Positions 1-9,057 of a stretch of 64,000 bases of DNA are shown here, one piece after another. The stretch comes from Prevotella sp. (GTDB lineage: Bacteria > Bacteroidota > Bacteroidia > Bacteroidales > Bacteroidaceae), in assembly GCA_017619275.1 (NCBI GenBank), contig JAFZSR010000124.1, positions 1 through 64,000 of the forward strand, given 5' to 3'. The first letter of the stretch is position 1. The number at the start of each line of letters is the position of its first letter. The notes beneath the pieces were generated by a model. The model saw nothing but the letters and a program-made list of their open reading frames with translations. It searched no databases and had not been told where the DNA came from. The position numbers and the translations under genes are program-made.

Positions 1-1
1 A

Positions 2-112
2 AGGGTCAAGATGCCACAGAACCATGAGGTATACACCAAAACGCTCTTCCTCTCGGAGCAGCAAACCGCTATCAAACCCCTATTCGACCTGGCTAATCTG
101 GGGGTGGAGTAA
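2..112 (+). CDS. C-terminal fragment of an unrecognised protein (5' end outside window)
   Basis: An open frame enters from the left edge and stops at TAA 110-112, giving a 36-residue tail ending in FDLANLGVE. I do not recognise the family. The same frame continues after this stop, through a TGA at 119-121, to read VDEVRKYKPIVVE before a further TAA at 164-166. The original end of the protein may therefore lie further downstream and may have been broken by stop codons. A strong hairpin terminator follows. Function cannot be assigned from what is visible. Confidence 0.4.
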   Translation, partial: RVKMPQNHEVYTKTLFLSEQQTAIKPLFDLANLGVE

Positions 113-185
113 GCTGGGTGAATCGTAGACGAAGTCAGGAAGTACAAGCCCATCGTGGTGGAGTAATCGCCATCACCTCAAAAGC

Positions 186-218
186 AAACGGAGCACACTT
201 CCTCGGTGTGCTCCGTTT
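186..218 (+). terminator. Hairpin terminator between converging genes
   Basis: A perfect 13-bp stem (186-198 with 206-218, arm AAACGGAGCACAC) encloses a 7-nt loop and is followed by a T-rich run. It lies between the plus-strand remnant and the minus-strand OPT gene and could serve both directions. Confidence 0.8.
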
Positions 219-233
219 CTATTTTGTCCCAAG

Positions 234-278
234 CTAGACAGACTAGATAGACTAGAAAAACTAGACAGGCTAGAATAG
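234..278. repeat. Five phased nonamers CTAGANANA
   Basis: Five consecutive 9-bp units (CTAGACAGA, CTAGATAGA, CTAGAAAAA, CTAGACAGG, CTAGAATAG) end 6 bp before the stop codon of the OPT gene. This belongs to the general class of short phased repeats found at gene junctions in this window. Confidence 0.85.
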
Positions 279-283
279 CTTCG

Positions 284-2263
284 TCAACGTTTTACATTCT
301 TCGTGGCGCGGATGAAGTAGCAGATGAGCAGTACGTAAGCGGCCAAGGCTGCCAGCTCCGACAGCGGATTGGCCATCCATTCCTCGCTGATGAAGTTCAG
401 TCCGCCGAAGCGCATCAGGGCGCTCACCACGCCCATGAGGGCGCCGCCAGCGATGAAACCACTGGCGATGAGCGTGCCGCGCTCGCCACGAGCGTCGTTC
501 ACGGCCTTGTCCTTCGAGCGGGTGGTGACGAACCAGTTGATGAGGCCACCCACCACGAGCGGCGTGTTCAGCTCCAAGGGGATGAACATACCGAGGGCGA
601 CAGCCAGGGCGGGCATGCCACAGAAGTTGATGATGAGGGCGATGACGGCTCCGATGCCATAGAGCAGCCAGGGTGCTCCCTGTCCACTCATCACGGGGTC
701 GATAACAGCGGCCATGGCGTTGGCCTGCGGGGCGGCTAACTGTCCGGTGGTGAAGCCGTAGGTCTCGTTGAGCAGCATGATGACACCGCCAACGGTGGCG
801 GCAGAGACGAGCGTGCCCAGGAACTTCCACGATTCCTGCTTACGGGGCGTGGAACCCAGCCAGTAGCCAATCTTCAGGTCGGTGATGAAGGCGCCCGCCA
901 TGGAGAGCGCCGTGCAAACCACGCCGCCCATGATGAGTGCGGCCACCATGCCGCTGGTACCCTTCAGGCCTACGGCCGAGAGCACCACGGAAGCCAGGAT
1001 GAGCGTCATCAGCGTCATGCCGCTCACGGGGTTGCTGCCCACGATGGCGATGGCGTTGGCAGCCACGGTGGTGAAGAGGAAGGCGATGAACGTCACCAGC
1101 AGGATGGCCACCACGGCAAACCAGATATTCTGCATCACACCCAGCCAGAAGAAGAGGAAAGTCACCAGCAAGGCGGTCATCGACGCAATGGCGATGAACT
1201 TGAACGAGAGGTCGCGCTGCGTGCGCTGCACGGCCTGGCCCGCTGCGCCACCCTTCAGCTCGCGTCCTGCCAGCGAGACGGCGCTCTTGATGATGCCCCA
1301 CGACTTCACGATGCCGATGATGCCAGCCATGGCGATGCCACCGATGCCTATCGAACGGGCATAAGTGCGGAAGATGACTTCGGGCGACATCTCGCCCACG
1401 GTTTGCGTCACGGTGACGCCGCCAATGTTGAGCACGGTGTCGTGGAAAAGCAGACTCATGCCGGGCACGATGAGCCACCACACGGCCAGCGAGCCCAAGC
1501 AGATAAACAACGCATATTTCAGTCCAATAATGTAGCCCAAGCCCAGCACGGCGGCTCCAGTGTTCACCTTAAACACCAGCTTGGCCTTCTCGGCCAGGGT
1601 CTCGCCAAAGCCCACCATGCGCGTTGTCACCACCTCGTTCCACCAGCCGAAAGTAGCCACGATGAAATCGTAGAGACCGCCGATGAGTCCGGCTATGATA
1701 AGGGGTTTCGCTTGGTCGCCTCCTTTCGCTCCGCTCACCAGCACCTGCGTGGTGGCTGTGGCTTCGGGGAAGGGATATTTGCCGTGCATGTCCTTCACGA
1801 AATACTTGCGGAAGGGGATGAGGAAAAGGATGCCAAGGATGCCGCCAAGGGCCGAGGCCATGAACACCTGGAGGAACGACGCCGACATCTCGGTGCCGTA
1901 CTTGGCTTGCAGGATATAGATGGCGGGCAGGGTGAAGATGGCGCCAGCCACCACGGCTCCGCTGCACGCGCCGATGCTCTGTATGATGACGTTCTCGCCC
2001 AGCGCCTTGCTTCGCTTGGCGGCCGTGCTCACGCCCACGGCGATGATGGCGATGGGGATGGCGGCCTCGAACACCTGGCCCACCTTCAGCCCCAGATAGG
2101 CTGCGGCAGCCGAGAAGAGCATGGCCATGAGCACACCCCACGTCACCGACCACGAGTTCACTTCGGGATACTGGCCGCGCGGCGACATCAGCGGCTCGTA
2201 TTCTTCTCCGTCCTTCAGCTCACGGAACGCATTCTCCGGCAGCTGGGTTTTGATTTCTTCCAT
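284..2263 (-). CDS. OPT family oligopeptide/metal-chelate transporter
   Basis: A 659-residue polytopic membrane protein of the oligopeptide transporter (OPT/YSL) family, expected in the inner membrane and probably driving proton-coupled uptake of small peptides or metal chelates. About 36 hydrophilic residues precede the first membrane segment (SWSVTWGVLMAMLFSAAAAY). Many long hydrophobic stretches follow, and the SNPVSGM motif typical of the family sits near residues 409-415. Length fits bacterial OPT proteins. It is the last gene of a minus-strand operon, starting 3 bp after the DUF4831-like gene. The substrate cannot be deduced from sequence. Confidence 0.9.
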   Translation of the reverse strand: MEEIKTQLPENAFRELKDGEEYEPLMSPRGQYPEVNSWSVTWGVLMAMLFSAAAAYLGLKVGQVFEAAIPIAIIAVGVSTAAKRSKALGENVIIQSIGACSGAVVAGAIFTLPAIYILQAKYGTEMSASFLQVFMASALGGILGILFLIPFRKYFVKDMHGKYPFPEATATTQVLVSGAKGGDQAKPLIIAGLIGGLYDFIVATFGWWNEVVTTRMVGFGETLAEKAKLVFKVNTGAAVLGLGYIIGLKYALFICLGSLAVWWLIVPGMSLLFHDTVLNIGGVTVTQTVGEMSPEVIFRTYARSIGIGGIAMAGIIGIVKSWGIIKSAVSLAGRELKGGAAGQAVQRTQRDLSFKFIAIASMTALLVTFLFFWLGVMQNIWFAVVAILLVTFIAFLFTTVAANAIAIVGSNPVSGMTLMTLILASVVLSAVGLKGTSGMVAALIMGGVVCTALSMAGAFITDLKIGYWLGSTPRKQESWKFLGTLVSAATVGGVIMLLNETYGFTTGQLAAPQANAMAAVIDPVMSGQGAPWLLYGIGAVIALIINFCGMPALAVALGMFIPLELNTPLVVGGLINWFVTTRSKDKAVNDARGERGTLIASGFIAGGALMGVVSALMRFGGLNFISEEWMANPLSELAALAAYVLLICYFIRATKNVKR

Positions 2264-2266
2264 CGC

Positions 2267-3367
2267 TTATTGCTTTTTGGGAAATAACACAAACGTTTTC
2301 TTAGGCTGGTCGGCATCCAGTTGCTCCAAGGCTCCGGTGAGGGCGTTCAAACGAAGGCGCGTGGTGTAGCGCTTGTTGAACAGACTGCCGCTGAGCAGCA
2401 GTGTGCGGCCAAACTGCGAGGCGGGCGACTCCAGCTCAAGAAGAGGATTGATGCCCTCAAGGATGGTCACACGCATACGGCCTGGCACGTTCACGTAGAT
2501 GCCCGACTCGGTCTTCGGCTTCGCCTTCTTGGCCACGGGCTCTTCGGGCGGCAACTGGCTGATGTCGTCTATCGTAATATAGTAAGGAGCCCCCGACAGG
2601 TCGTCGGGTTCCACCAGTCCGCGCTGCTGCGACAGGCGGAACAGCACCTGACGCCCTAATTGCGGCTCATACCACAGGATGTGCTCGGTGGTGTCGCGGC
2701 GGGTGACGCCTACGAACATCGAGGTGAGCGAGCGGTCGTTGGCATCCAGCTCGTCGAGCATGATTTGCATCTGCCGCCCGTCGTGGGGCATGAAATCGGC
2801 CTGACCCTTGATGAGGAGCGAGCGGTTTTCGCGCAGGTCGTAGATTTCGCTGGCAGTGAGCTCGGCCATCTTTGCAATGCTGCTACATGAGAGGATTTCC
2901 TCGCTCATCAGTTGCCGAGGGTCTTTCATTGCCTGTTGCGGGGCGGGAACGAAGAAGGGAGGCATGGCCACATCGTCGACATCGTCCACGTTCAGTCCCA
3001 GCAGTCGTCCATCTTCCGAAAGCATCATACGCGAGGCCACCGTGAGGGGATTGAAACGCACGGCATAGACCTTCGACGAATCGGGCATGGGACAGGGCGT
3101 CACCATCACGTCGGTTACGCGATAGCTCTGCTGCGGCTCTTGGCTCACCCCAGCCACGCGCAGATAACGTTGAGCGTAGGGAGCAAAGTCGCCAGGCTGA
3201 TAGGTGGTCTTCTCCACCAGCACGCTAATGCGCAGAGCCGTCTTGGGCAGATAGTACACGGCACCCTCAGCCGTCTGTCCCGGCTTATACTGGCTCAACT
3301 GCGTCTGCGCCCCAGCGCCAACGCTAAATAAAAGACAAATAAATGAAAATACCAGCTTATAGTTCAT
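2267..3367 (-). CDS. Secreted DUF4831-like protein
   Basis: A 366-residue protein with a clear signal peptide (MNYKLVFSFICLLFSVGAGAQ), so periplasmic or outer-membrane associated. The body is soluble, with the pattern I associate with the Bacteroidales DUF4831 family (N-terminal GAVYYLPKTALRISVLVEKT, then YAQRYLRV). Function is unknown. It sits between nnr and the OPT gene in one operon, with 31 bp upstream and 3 bp downstream. Its start codon lies inside a run of 7-bp repeats that fills the junction with nnr. The family call is from memory of the sequence pattern and should be treated as moderate. Confidence 0.65.
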   Translation of the reverse strand: MNYKLVFSFICLLFSVGAGAQTQLSQYKPGQTAEGAVYYLPKTALRISVLVEKTTYQPGDFAPYAQRYLRVAGVSQEPQQSYRVTDVMVTPCPMPDSSKVYAVRFNPLTVASRMMLSEDGRLLGLNVDDVDDVAMPPFFVPAPQQAMKDPRQLMSEEILSCSSIAKMAELTASEIYDLRENRSLLIKGQADFMPHDGRQMQIMLDELDANDRSLTSMFVGVTRRDTTEHILWYEPQLGRQVLFRLSQQRGLVEPDDLSGAPYYITIDDISQLPPEEPVAKKAKPKTESGIYVNVPGRMRVTILEGINPLLELESPASQFGRTLLLSGSLFNKRYTTRLRLNALTGALEQLDADQPKKTFVLFPKKQ

Positions 3368-3423
3368 AGTTTATAGTTCTTGGTTCGATATTCAATGTTC
3401 AACGTTTACCGTTCAACGTCAGG
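3354..3423. repeat. Heptad-phased repeat across the nnr/DUF4831 junction
   Basis: Ten consecutive 7-bp units related to AGTTCAT/CGTTCAA (AGCTTAT, AGTTCAT, AGTTTAT, AGTTCTT, GGTTCGA, TATTCAA, TGTTCAA, CGTTTAC, CGTTCAA, CGTCAGG). On the minus strand they contain the last codons and stop of nnr (from 3399) and the start codon of the downstream gene (3367). Confidence 0.85.
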
Positions 3424-4919
3424 AACGCTTTTGGCAGATATTGGATGATGTCGCTGGCCATCAGACTTTCCTGTCCCAGCTCTTGGGCAGCCAGGTCGCC
3501 CGCCAATCCATGCAGACACACGCCAATCATGCAAGCCTCGCGCTGCTGATAGCCTCGTGCCAACAGCCCCAGCAGGATGCCAGTGAGCACATCGCCGCTG
3601 CCAGCGGTGGCCATACCGGGATTGCCCGTGGTGTTGAAGGCGATGTGCCCCTCGGGCGTGCATATTGCCGTGTAACGTCCTTTCAGGATGACATATCCAT
3701 GCAGCCTTTCGGCCAGCATGCGCGCCTTCGACAGTCGCTCGTAGCTGTCGGTGCACTGCCCTTCCATGCGCTCCAGCTCCTTGGCGTGGGGCGTGAGGAT
3801 GATGCCTTTTGGCAACTGCTGCATCCAGGCATGCTTGGCAGCCAAGATGTTCAGCGCGTCGGCATCGGCCACCACGGGGCACTGGGCGCGGCGCAACTGG
3901 GCAATCATGGCGATGCCCGTCTGTTCGCTGGTGCCCAACCCGGGACCGATGGCCATGGCTTGGAAATTATCGGTGGGAACGGCCTCGCTGAAGATGGTTT
4001 CTTCGCGGTCGGTATGTATCACCGCCTCGGGGATGGCTGTCTGCAGGATAGCCATGTTGCGGCGTGGCGTGTGCACCGTCAGCTTTCCGGCTCCAGCGCG
4101 CAAACAGGCCCGAGCCGACAGCAAGGCTGCTCCAGCCATGCCATAGCTGCCCGCCACCAGCAGGGCGTGCCCCATCATGCCCTTATGGGCGAAGGGGTCG
4201 CGGGACCGCAGCAGGGGCTGCACGTCGTCGATGCCATAAAGCGTATAGGGAGCGTCAATCTTCTCTATGCCTTCTTCGCTCAGTCCGATATCGAGCACCT
4301 GCACTTCGCCCACGAACTGCTGATGCTCGGCAAAGAGGAAGCTCAACTTCTGCTGCCCCAGCGTGAGCGTGAGCGTAGCCCGAATAATGTTGGCTCGTAC
4401 ATTGTAGCCGTTGTCCTCGGTCATCAGTCCCGATGGGACATCGATGCTCACAACCTCGGCTTTCGAATTGTTGATGTATTTCACCAGCGAAGCGAAACCG
4501 CCAGCCAGCGGTTTGTTCAGCCCCGAGCCGAAAAGCCCGTCGACGACAAGCATGCCGCGCTCAAGCTGCGGCGGGTCGAACTCCTGTGTCACCTCGGTGA
4601 GCAGGGGCCGTCCTTTCTTCGTCACCAGTCGCTGCTTGTTCTCGGAACAATCGGCCGAGAGCTTGCCGCTGATATTGAAGAGGAACGTCTGCACCTGATA
4701 GCCCTGATCGCTGAGCATACGAGCCACGGCCAGTGCATCGCCGCCATTGTTGCCGGGACCGGCAAACACCACCACGGGCACGCTCTTGTCCCAGCGGTCG
4801 GTGATGGCCATGGTGATTTCGTGCGCAGCACGCTCCATCAAATCGATCGACTTGATGGGTTCATGCTCGATGGTGTAGTTATCTAAATCGTGTATCTGAG
4901 CGGCGGTGAATATTTTCAT
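3399..4919 (-). CDS. nnr: Bifunctional NAD(P)H-hydrate epimerase/dehydratase
   Basis: A 506-residue fusion that repairs damaged NADHX and NADPHX in the cytosol. The N-terminal YjeF_N epimerase half (about 1-215) shows VVFAGPGNNGGDALAVARML. The C-terminal ribokinase-like dehydratase half shows GPGLGT near residue 325 and the nucleotide-binding NPGMATAGSGDVLTG near 430-445. Length and domain order match bacterial Nnr. The last residues, TLNGKR, are encoded by the 7-bp repeat array that continues into the intergenic junction, so this terminus is probably recently acquired. It is the second gene of a minus-strand operon, 24 bp after the PurF-like gene. Confidence 0.95.
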   Translation of the reverse strand: MKIFTAAQIHDLDNYTIEHEPIKSIDLMERAAHEITMAITDRWDKSVPVVVFAGPGNNGGDALAVARMLSDQGYQVQTFLFNISGKLSADCSENKQRLVTKKGRPLLTEVTQEFDPPQLERGMLVVDGLFGSGLNKPLAGGFASLVKYINNSKAEVVSIDVPSGLMTEDNGYNVRANIIRATLTLTLGQQKLSFLFAEHQQFVGEVQVLDIGLSEEGIEKIDAPYTLYGIDDVQPLLRSRDPFAHKGMMGHALLVAGSYGMAGAALLSARACLRAGAGKLTVHTPRRNMAILQTAIPEAVIHTDREETIFSEAVPTDNFQAMAIGPGLGTSEQTGIAMIAQLRRAQCPVVADADALNILAAKHAWMQQLPKGIILTPHAKELERMEGQCTDSYERLSKARMLAERLHGYVILKGRYTAICTPEGHIAFNTTGNPGMATAGSGDVLTGILLGLLARGYQQREACMIGVCLHGLAGDLAAQELGQESLMASDIIQYLPKAFLTLNGKR

Positions 4920-4943
4920 AGGCAGTAGTTCAATATTTTGAGG

Positions 4944-6419
4944 TTATCCGAAGAACTCGCCGTCGCCTCGCTGCTGGTCGTAGCTGGAACCATCGAAGCA
5001 ATGGGTACACACATAGTCCTTGGGTAGTCCTATCGATGCCACGAGGTCTTCCAGTCGGGCAAACTTCAGCGAGGTAAGCCCCAGGCGGTGTGCGATCTCA
5101 TCCACCAACCGTTGGTATTGCGGCGTGCCCGCCTGGGCATATTTGTCGAGATTGGTGTGGTCGTCGCCTTCGAAGTCGCGGATAATCTGGCGTGCAATCA
5201 GTTCCAGGTCGGTTTTTGAATTGGTGAAGCCAATGAAGGGGCAGCCATAGACAAGGGGCGGACAACTGATGCGGACGTGCACCTCGCGTGCTCCGTTTTG
5301 TACGAACTCGCGCACATTGTCGCGCAACTGCGTGCCACGCACAATGCTGTCGTCGCAGAACACCACGCGTTGCCCGCGCAGCAGCGCTTCGTTGGGGATG
5401 AGTTTCATCTTGGCCACCAGGCGGCGCCTGCTTTGGTCACTGGGTGTGAACGAGCGGGGCCACGTTGGGGTGTATTTCAGCACGGCACGCTTATAAGGGA
5501 TGCCGCTGCCCTCGGAATAGCCCATGGCCATGCCCACGCCACTGTCGGGGATGCCGCACACCAGGTCGGCCTCCACATCATCGCGCTCGCCCATCAACTT
5601 ACCATTGCGCTCGCGCACGTCTTCGGCATTGATGCCCTCATAGCACGAGGCAGGGAATCCGTAGTAGACCCAAAGGAACGAGCATATCTGGCAGCGCTTG
5701 AAGGCGGGCTGCAACACTTCTATCGAATCGGCGCGCAGACGCACAATCTCGCCCGGACCCACATCGCGCACGGCCTTATAGTCCAGATTGGGGAAGCTGG
5801 TGCTCTCGCTGCTGGCAGCGTAGGCCTTCACACAATCGTCGGTGCCGATTGGCGACAGGCGGTGCACCTCCTTGCGCCCGATGACGATGGGTGTGCGTCC
5901 CAGGAAGTCGCGGGCGGCGATGATGCCGTCTTCGGTCAGGATGAGCATCGAGCACGAGCCCTTAATGCGCTGATAAACCATGTTGATGCCATCCACAAAG
6001 GTGCTGCCCATGTTGATGAGCAGTGCCACCAACTCGGTCTGGTTCAGCTTGTTGGCGCTCTGCTCGCTCAGGTGCATGCGCTGCGCCAGCAGCTCGTCGG
6101 CAATCTCACGAAGGTTATTGATTTTGGCCACCGTCACCACGGCATAGCGCCCCAAGTGCGAATTGATGATGATGGGTTGAGGGTCTGTATCGCTGATGAT
6201 GCCCAGTCCTTGGTTGCCTTTGAATTCGTGCAGTTCGTCCTCAAACTTCGAGCGGAAATAGTCGCGCTCAAGCGAGTGGATGCTGCGGCTGAAGCCCTTT
6301 TCGGGGTCAAAGGTGACCATACCTGCGCGGTGTGTTCCAAGATGTGAGTTGTAATCGGTTCCGTAAAACAAGTCGTTTACGCAATCGCGAGTGCTGATGG
6401 TTCCGAAAAAGCCGCCCAT
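4944..6419 (-). CDS. PurF-like amidophosphoribosyltransferase homologue lacking the catalytic N-terminal Cys
   Basis: A 491-residue PurF homologue starting MGGFFGTIS. Normal PurF begins (M)CGI/VFG, with Cys1 as glutaminase nucleophile; here Gly occupies that place. The phosphoribosyltransferase half keeps the PRPP loop VVFCDDSIVRGTQ, and Cys residues in QICSF, YGCPF and CTHCF correspond to the iron-sulfur ligands of the B. subtilis-type enzyme. I place the start at 6419: a promoter -7 box lies at 6448-6455, so the longer frame from 6488 would begin upstream of transcription. First gene of the operon with nnr. It may use ammonia, or be a regulatory paralogue; in Bacteroides similar proteins are annotated simply as amidophosphoribosyltransferase. 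Confidence 0.85.
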   Translation of the reverse strand: MGGFFGTISTRDCVNDLFYGTDYNSHLGTHRAGMVTFDPEKGFSRSIHSLERDYFRSKFEDELHEFKGNQGLGIISDTDPQPIIINSHLGRYAVVTVAKINNLREIADELLAQRMHLSEQSANKLNQTELVALLINMGSTFVDGINMVYQRIKGSCSMLILTEDGIIAARDFLGRTPIVIGRKEVHRLSPIGTDDCVKAYAASSESTSFPNLDYKAVRDVGPGEIVRLRADSIEVLQPAFKRCQICSFLWVYYGFPASCYEGINAEDVRERNGKLMGERDDVEADLVCGIPDSGVGMAMGYSEGSGIPYKRAVLKYTPTWPRSFTPSDQSRRRLVAKMKLIPNEALLRGQRVVFCDDSIVRGTQLRDNVREFVQNGAREVHVRISCPPLVYGCPFIGFTNSKTDLELIARQIIRDFEGDDHTNLDKYAQAGTPQYQRLVDEIAHRLGLTSLKFARLEDLVASIGLPKDYVCTHCFDGSSYDQQRGDGEFFG

Positions 6420-6447
6420 GATGTGTCCTGTTTCTGATATGTGCGTG

Positions 6448-6455
6448 CAAAGGTA
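6448..6455 (-). promoter_or_regulatory. -7 promoter box for the PurF-like/nnr/DUF4831/OPT operon
   Basis: TACCTTTG on the minus strand matches TAnnTTTG and ends about 29 bp before the ATG at 6419. It fixes the start of the PurF-like gene. Confidence 0.75.
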
Positions 6456-6475
6456 CAAAAAAAACGGAAAAAGTC

Positions 6476-6507
6476 TTGTCTTTTTCAATTATTTCTTCGT
6501 ATCTTTG
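6476..6507 (+). promoter_or_regulatory. Promoter of the GH35 gene
   Basis: TTG at 6476-6478 and TATCTTTG at 6500-6507 match the Bacteroidetes pattern. The ATG follows 26 bp later. This promoter is divergent from the one at 6448-6455. Confidence 0.75.
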
Positions 6508-6532
6508 CAAAAACTTATTATAAAGCAATTCT

Positions 6533-8884
6533 ATGACCTCAAAAAATCTATTCCAAAAGCTTGTGCTGGCAGCCTTTATGCTCATAGCTCCCGCTGTCGT
6601 GCACGCCGCCGACCTGAAGCCCGGCTCGTTCACCGTTGGCGACAAAACTTTCATGCTTAATGGCCAGCCCTTCATCGTGAAGGCGGCCGAAGTGCACTAC
6701 CCCCGCATCCCGCGTCCCTACTGGGAGCACCGCATCAAGATGTGCAAGGCGCTCGGCATGAACGCCGTGTGTATCTACATCTTCTGGAACATCCACGAGC
6801 AGAGCGAGGGACAGTTCAATTTTTCCGACAACAACGACGTGGCCGAGTTCTGCCGTCTGGCCCAAAAGAATGGCATGTACGTCATCGTGCGCCCCGGCCC
6901 CTACGTCTGCGCCGAGTGGGAGATGGGCGGTCTGCCCTGGTGGCTATTAAAGAAAAAGGACATACGCCTGCGCGAGCGCGATCCTTATTTTATGGAACGC
7001 GTAAAGATCTTCGAGGAGAAGGTGGGCGAGCAGCTCCGTCCGCTGACCATCCAGAATGGTGGCCCCATCATCATGATTCAGGTGGAGAACGAGTATGGCA
7101 GCTATGGAGAGGACAAGCCCTACATCAGGGAGATTCGCGACTGCCTGCGCGGCATCTACGGCAAGGAGGTCGCGCTCTTCCAGTGCGACTGGTCGAGCAA
7201 TTTTGAGAAGAACGGCCTCGACGACCTTGTGTGGACGATGAACTTTGGCACGGGTGCCAACATCGACCAGCAGTTCCGCCGCCTCGGCGAACTACGCCCC
7301 AATGCCCCGAAGATGTGCTCGGAGTTCTGGAGCGGCTGGTTCGACAAGTGGGGCGCCCAGCACGAGACGCGCCCAGCCAAGGACATGGTCGACGGCATGG
7401 ACGAAATGCTCTCGAAGGGCATCAGCTTCTCGCTCTATATGACACACGGCGGCACCAGCTTCGGCCACTGGGCCGGCGCCAACAGCCCCGGCTTCGCCCC
7501 CGACGTCACCTCTTATGATTATGATGCGCCCATCAACGAGTATGGACAGGCTACCCCGAAGTTCTGGGAGCTGCGCAAGATGATGGAGAAATATAACGAC
7601 GGCAAGAAAATGTCTGCCGTTCCCAAGGCTCCCATGCCTATCATCACCGTGCCTAAGTTCGAGCTGACGGAGTTTGCGCCATTCTATCGTAATCAGCACC
7701 TGATTCCCAGTGTCGCTCCGATGACCTTCGAAGAGATGGATCTGGGTTGGGGCATGACCTATTATGTGACCGCACTTCCCGAGGTTCCCGTGCAAAGCGT
7801 ACTCACGCTGGAAGCTCACGACTATGCCCAAGTGTTCATCGACGATAAGTATATCGGAAAGATTGACCGCGTGAAGAACGAAAAGACGCTCACGCTGCCT
7901 GCCATCAAAAAGGGGCAGAGACTAGCCATCCTCGTAGAAGCAATGGGCCGTATCAACTTCGGTCGGGCCATTAAGGATTTCAAAGGTATTGTTGGCGATG
8001 TCATCATCAACGCAGAAATTGACGACAACGAGGTTACCTGGAACCTTAAAAAGTGGACCATGACTCCTATCTCCGATGACTATGGAAGGGCCGTAAAGGC
8101 ATTCGACGCCAACAAAATTGAGCGTCCGCTCAGCGACGGTTTTGCCAAGCGTGAGAATGGGCGCGGTTACTATCGCGGCTACTTCAACCTGAAGAAGGTG
8201 GGCGACACATTCCTGAACTTCGAGACGTGGGGCAAGGGACAAGTCTACGTGAACGGCCACGCCATGGGCCGCATCTGGAGCATCGGCCCGCAGCAGACGC
8301 TCTACATCCCAGGCTGCTGGCTGAAGAAGGGCAAGAACGAAATCATCGTCCTCGATGTCGTTGGCCCGAAGGAGGCTGTTGTCTGGGGCCAGGCCGAGCC
8401 TGAGCTGAACAAGCTGCAGCTGGAAAAGAGCAACAAGCACAACAACATCGGCGACAAGCCCGACCTGAACTCTGCCACACCCGTTGGCACCTTCACCGCC
8501 AAGGCTGGCAACGGTTGGCAAACCTTCTCCTTCAGTCCTTCCAAGGGTCGTTATCTGGCCATCGAGGTGCTCAGCACCCAGAAGGATGGCGACCGTGCCG
8601 CCATTGCCGAACTCTACTTGCAAAACAACGCCAAGCGCCTGAGCCGCGAGCCGTGGACCACCAAATATGCCAACAGCGAGGAGGAGAACGGCAACCACAC
8701 TGGCGACAAGGTCTTCGACCTGCAGGAGAGCACCTACTGGCAAACGGAGCGCGGCGCCTCGACTCCCCACTTGCTGGTGATCGACCTGGGCTCGGTGCAG
8801 ACCGTGAGCGCCCTAGAATACTTGCCACGAGCCGAGCAGGGCGCACCCGGCTCGCTCAAAAACTTCAAGGTCTTCCTCTATTAA
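6533..8884 (+). CDS. Secreted GH35 beta-galactosidase
   Basis: A 783-residue glycoside hydrolase family 35 enzyme, expected to release terminal beta-galactose from oligo- or polysaccharides. A signal peptide ends at VVHAA (about residue 24). The TIM-barrel domain (about 35-350) contains QVENEYGSYG with acid/base Glu187 and SEFWSGWFDKWG with nucleophile Glu264. Two beta-sandwich regions follow, and the last about 140 residues resemble an F5/8-type (discoidin) carbohydrate-binding domain. It has its own promoter, and a strong hairpin terminator 17 bp after the stop, so it is monocistronic. No lipobox, so probably periplasmic. Confidence 0.93.
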   Translation: MTSKNLFQKLVLAAFMLIAPAVVHAADLKPGSFTVGDKTFMLNGQPFIVKAAEVHYPRIPRPYWEHRIKMCKALGMNAVCIYIFWNIHEQSEGQFNFSDNNDVAEFCRLAQKNGMYVIVRPGPYVCAEWEMGGLPWWLLKKKDIRLRERDPYFMERVKIFEEKVGEQLRPLTIQNGGPIIMIQVENEYGSYGEDKPYIREIRDCLRGIYGKEVALFQCDWSSNFEKNGLDDLVWTMNFGTGANIDQQFRRLGELRPNAPKMCSEFWSGWFDKWGAQHETRPAKDMVDGMDEMLSKGISFSLYMTHGGTSFGHWAGANSPGFAPDVTSYDYDAPINEYGQATPKFWELRKMMEKYNDGKKMSAVPKAPMPIITVPKFELTEFAPFYRNQHLIPSVAPMTFEEMDLGWGMTYYVTALPEVPVQSVLTLEAHDYAQVFIDDKYIGKIDRVKNEKTLTLPAIKKGQRLAILVEAMGRINFGRAIKDFKGIVGDVIINAEIDDNEVTWNLKKWTMTPISDDYGRAVKAFDANKIERPLSDGFAKRENGRGYYRGYFNLKKVGDTFLNFETWGKGQVYVNGHAMGRIWSIGPQQTLYIPGCWLKKGKNEIIVLDVVGPKEAVVWGQAEPELNKLQLEKSNKHNNIGDKPDLNSATPVGTFTAKAGNGWQTFSFSPSKGRYLAIEVLSTQKDGDRAAIAELYLQNNAKRLSREPWTTKYANSEEENGNHTGDKVFDLQESTYWQTERGASTPHLLVIDLGSVQTVSALEYLPRAEQGAPGSLKNFKVFLY

Positions 8885-8900
8885 GAGGACTTCTCTTCGC

Positions 8901-8947
8901 GCAGCCCTTCCCCTTGATGTTAGGGGAAGGGCTGCACGCTTTTTTTG
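8901..8947 (+). terminator. Intrinsic terminator after the GH35 gene
   Basis: Perfect 13-bp stem (8901-8913 with 8923-8935, arm GCAGCCCTTCCCC), 9-nt loop, followed by CTTTTTTT. Confidence 0.9.
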
Positions 8948-8989
8948 CCATTTTAGACACGCCTGATAATCAACTATTTACTAGGGGCG

Positions 8990-9057
8990 AAAAAATCTCG
9001 TATGAGATTTTTTCAAAAGTCGTTACCAAATTTCAAAAAAGCGTTACCAAAATTTCG
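8990..9057. repeat. Intergenic palindromic element, copy 1
   Basis: A 24-bp near-perfect palindrome (AAAAAATCTCGT facing ATGAGATTTTTT, one G-T pair) is followed by CAAAAGTCGTTACCAAATTT and a second partial copy of that tail (GCGTTACCAAAATTTCG). Related copies occur near 21599, 33227 and 47190. Confidence 0.85.
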
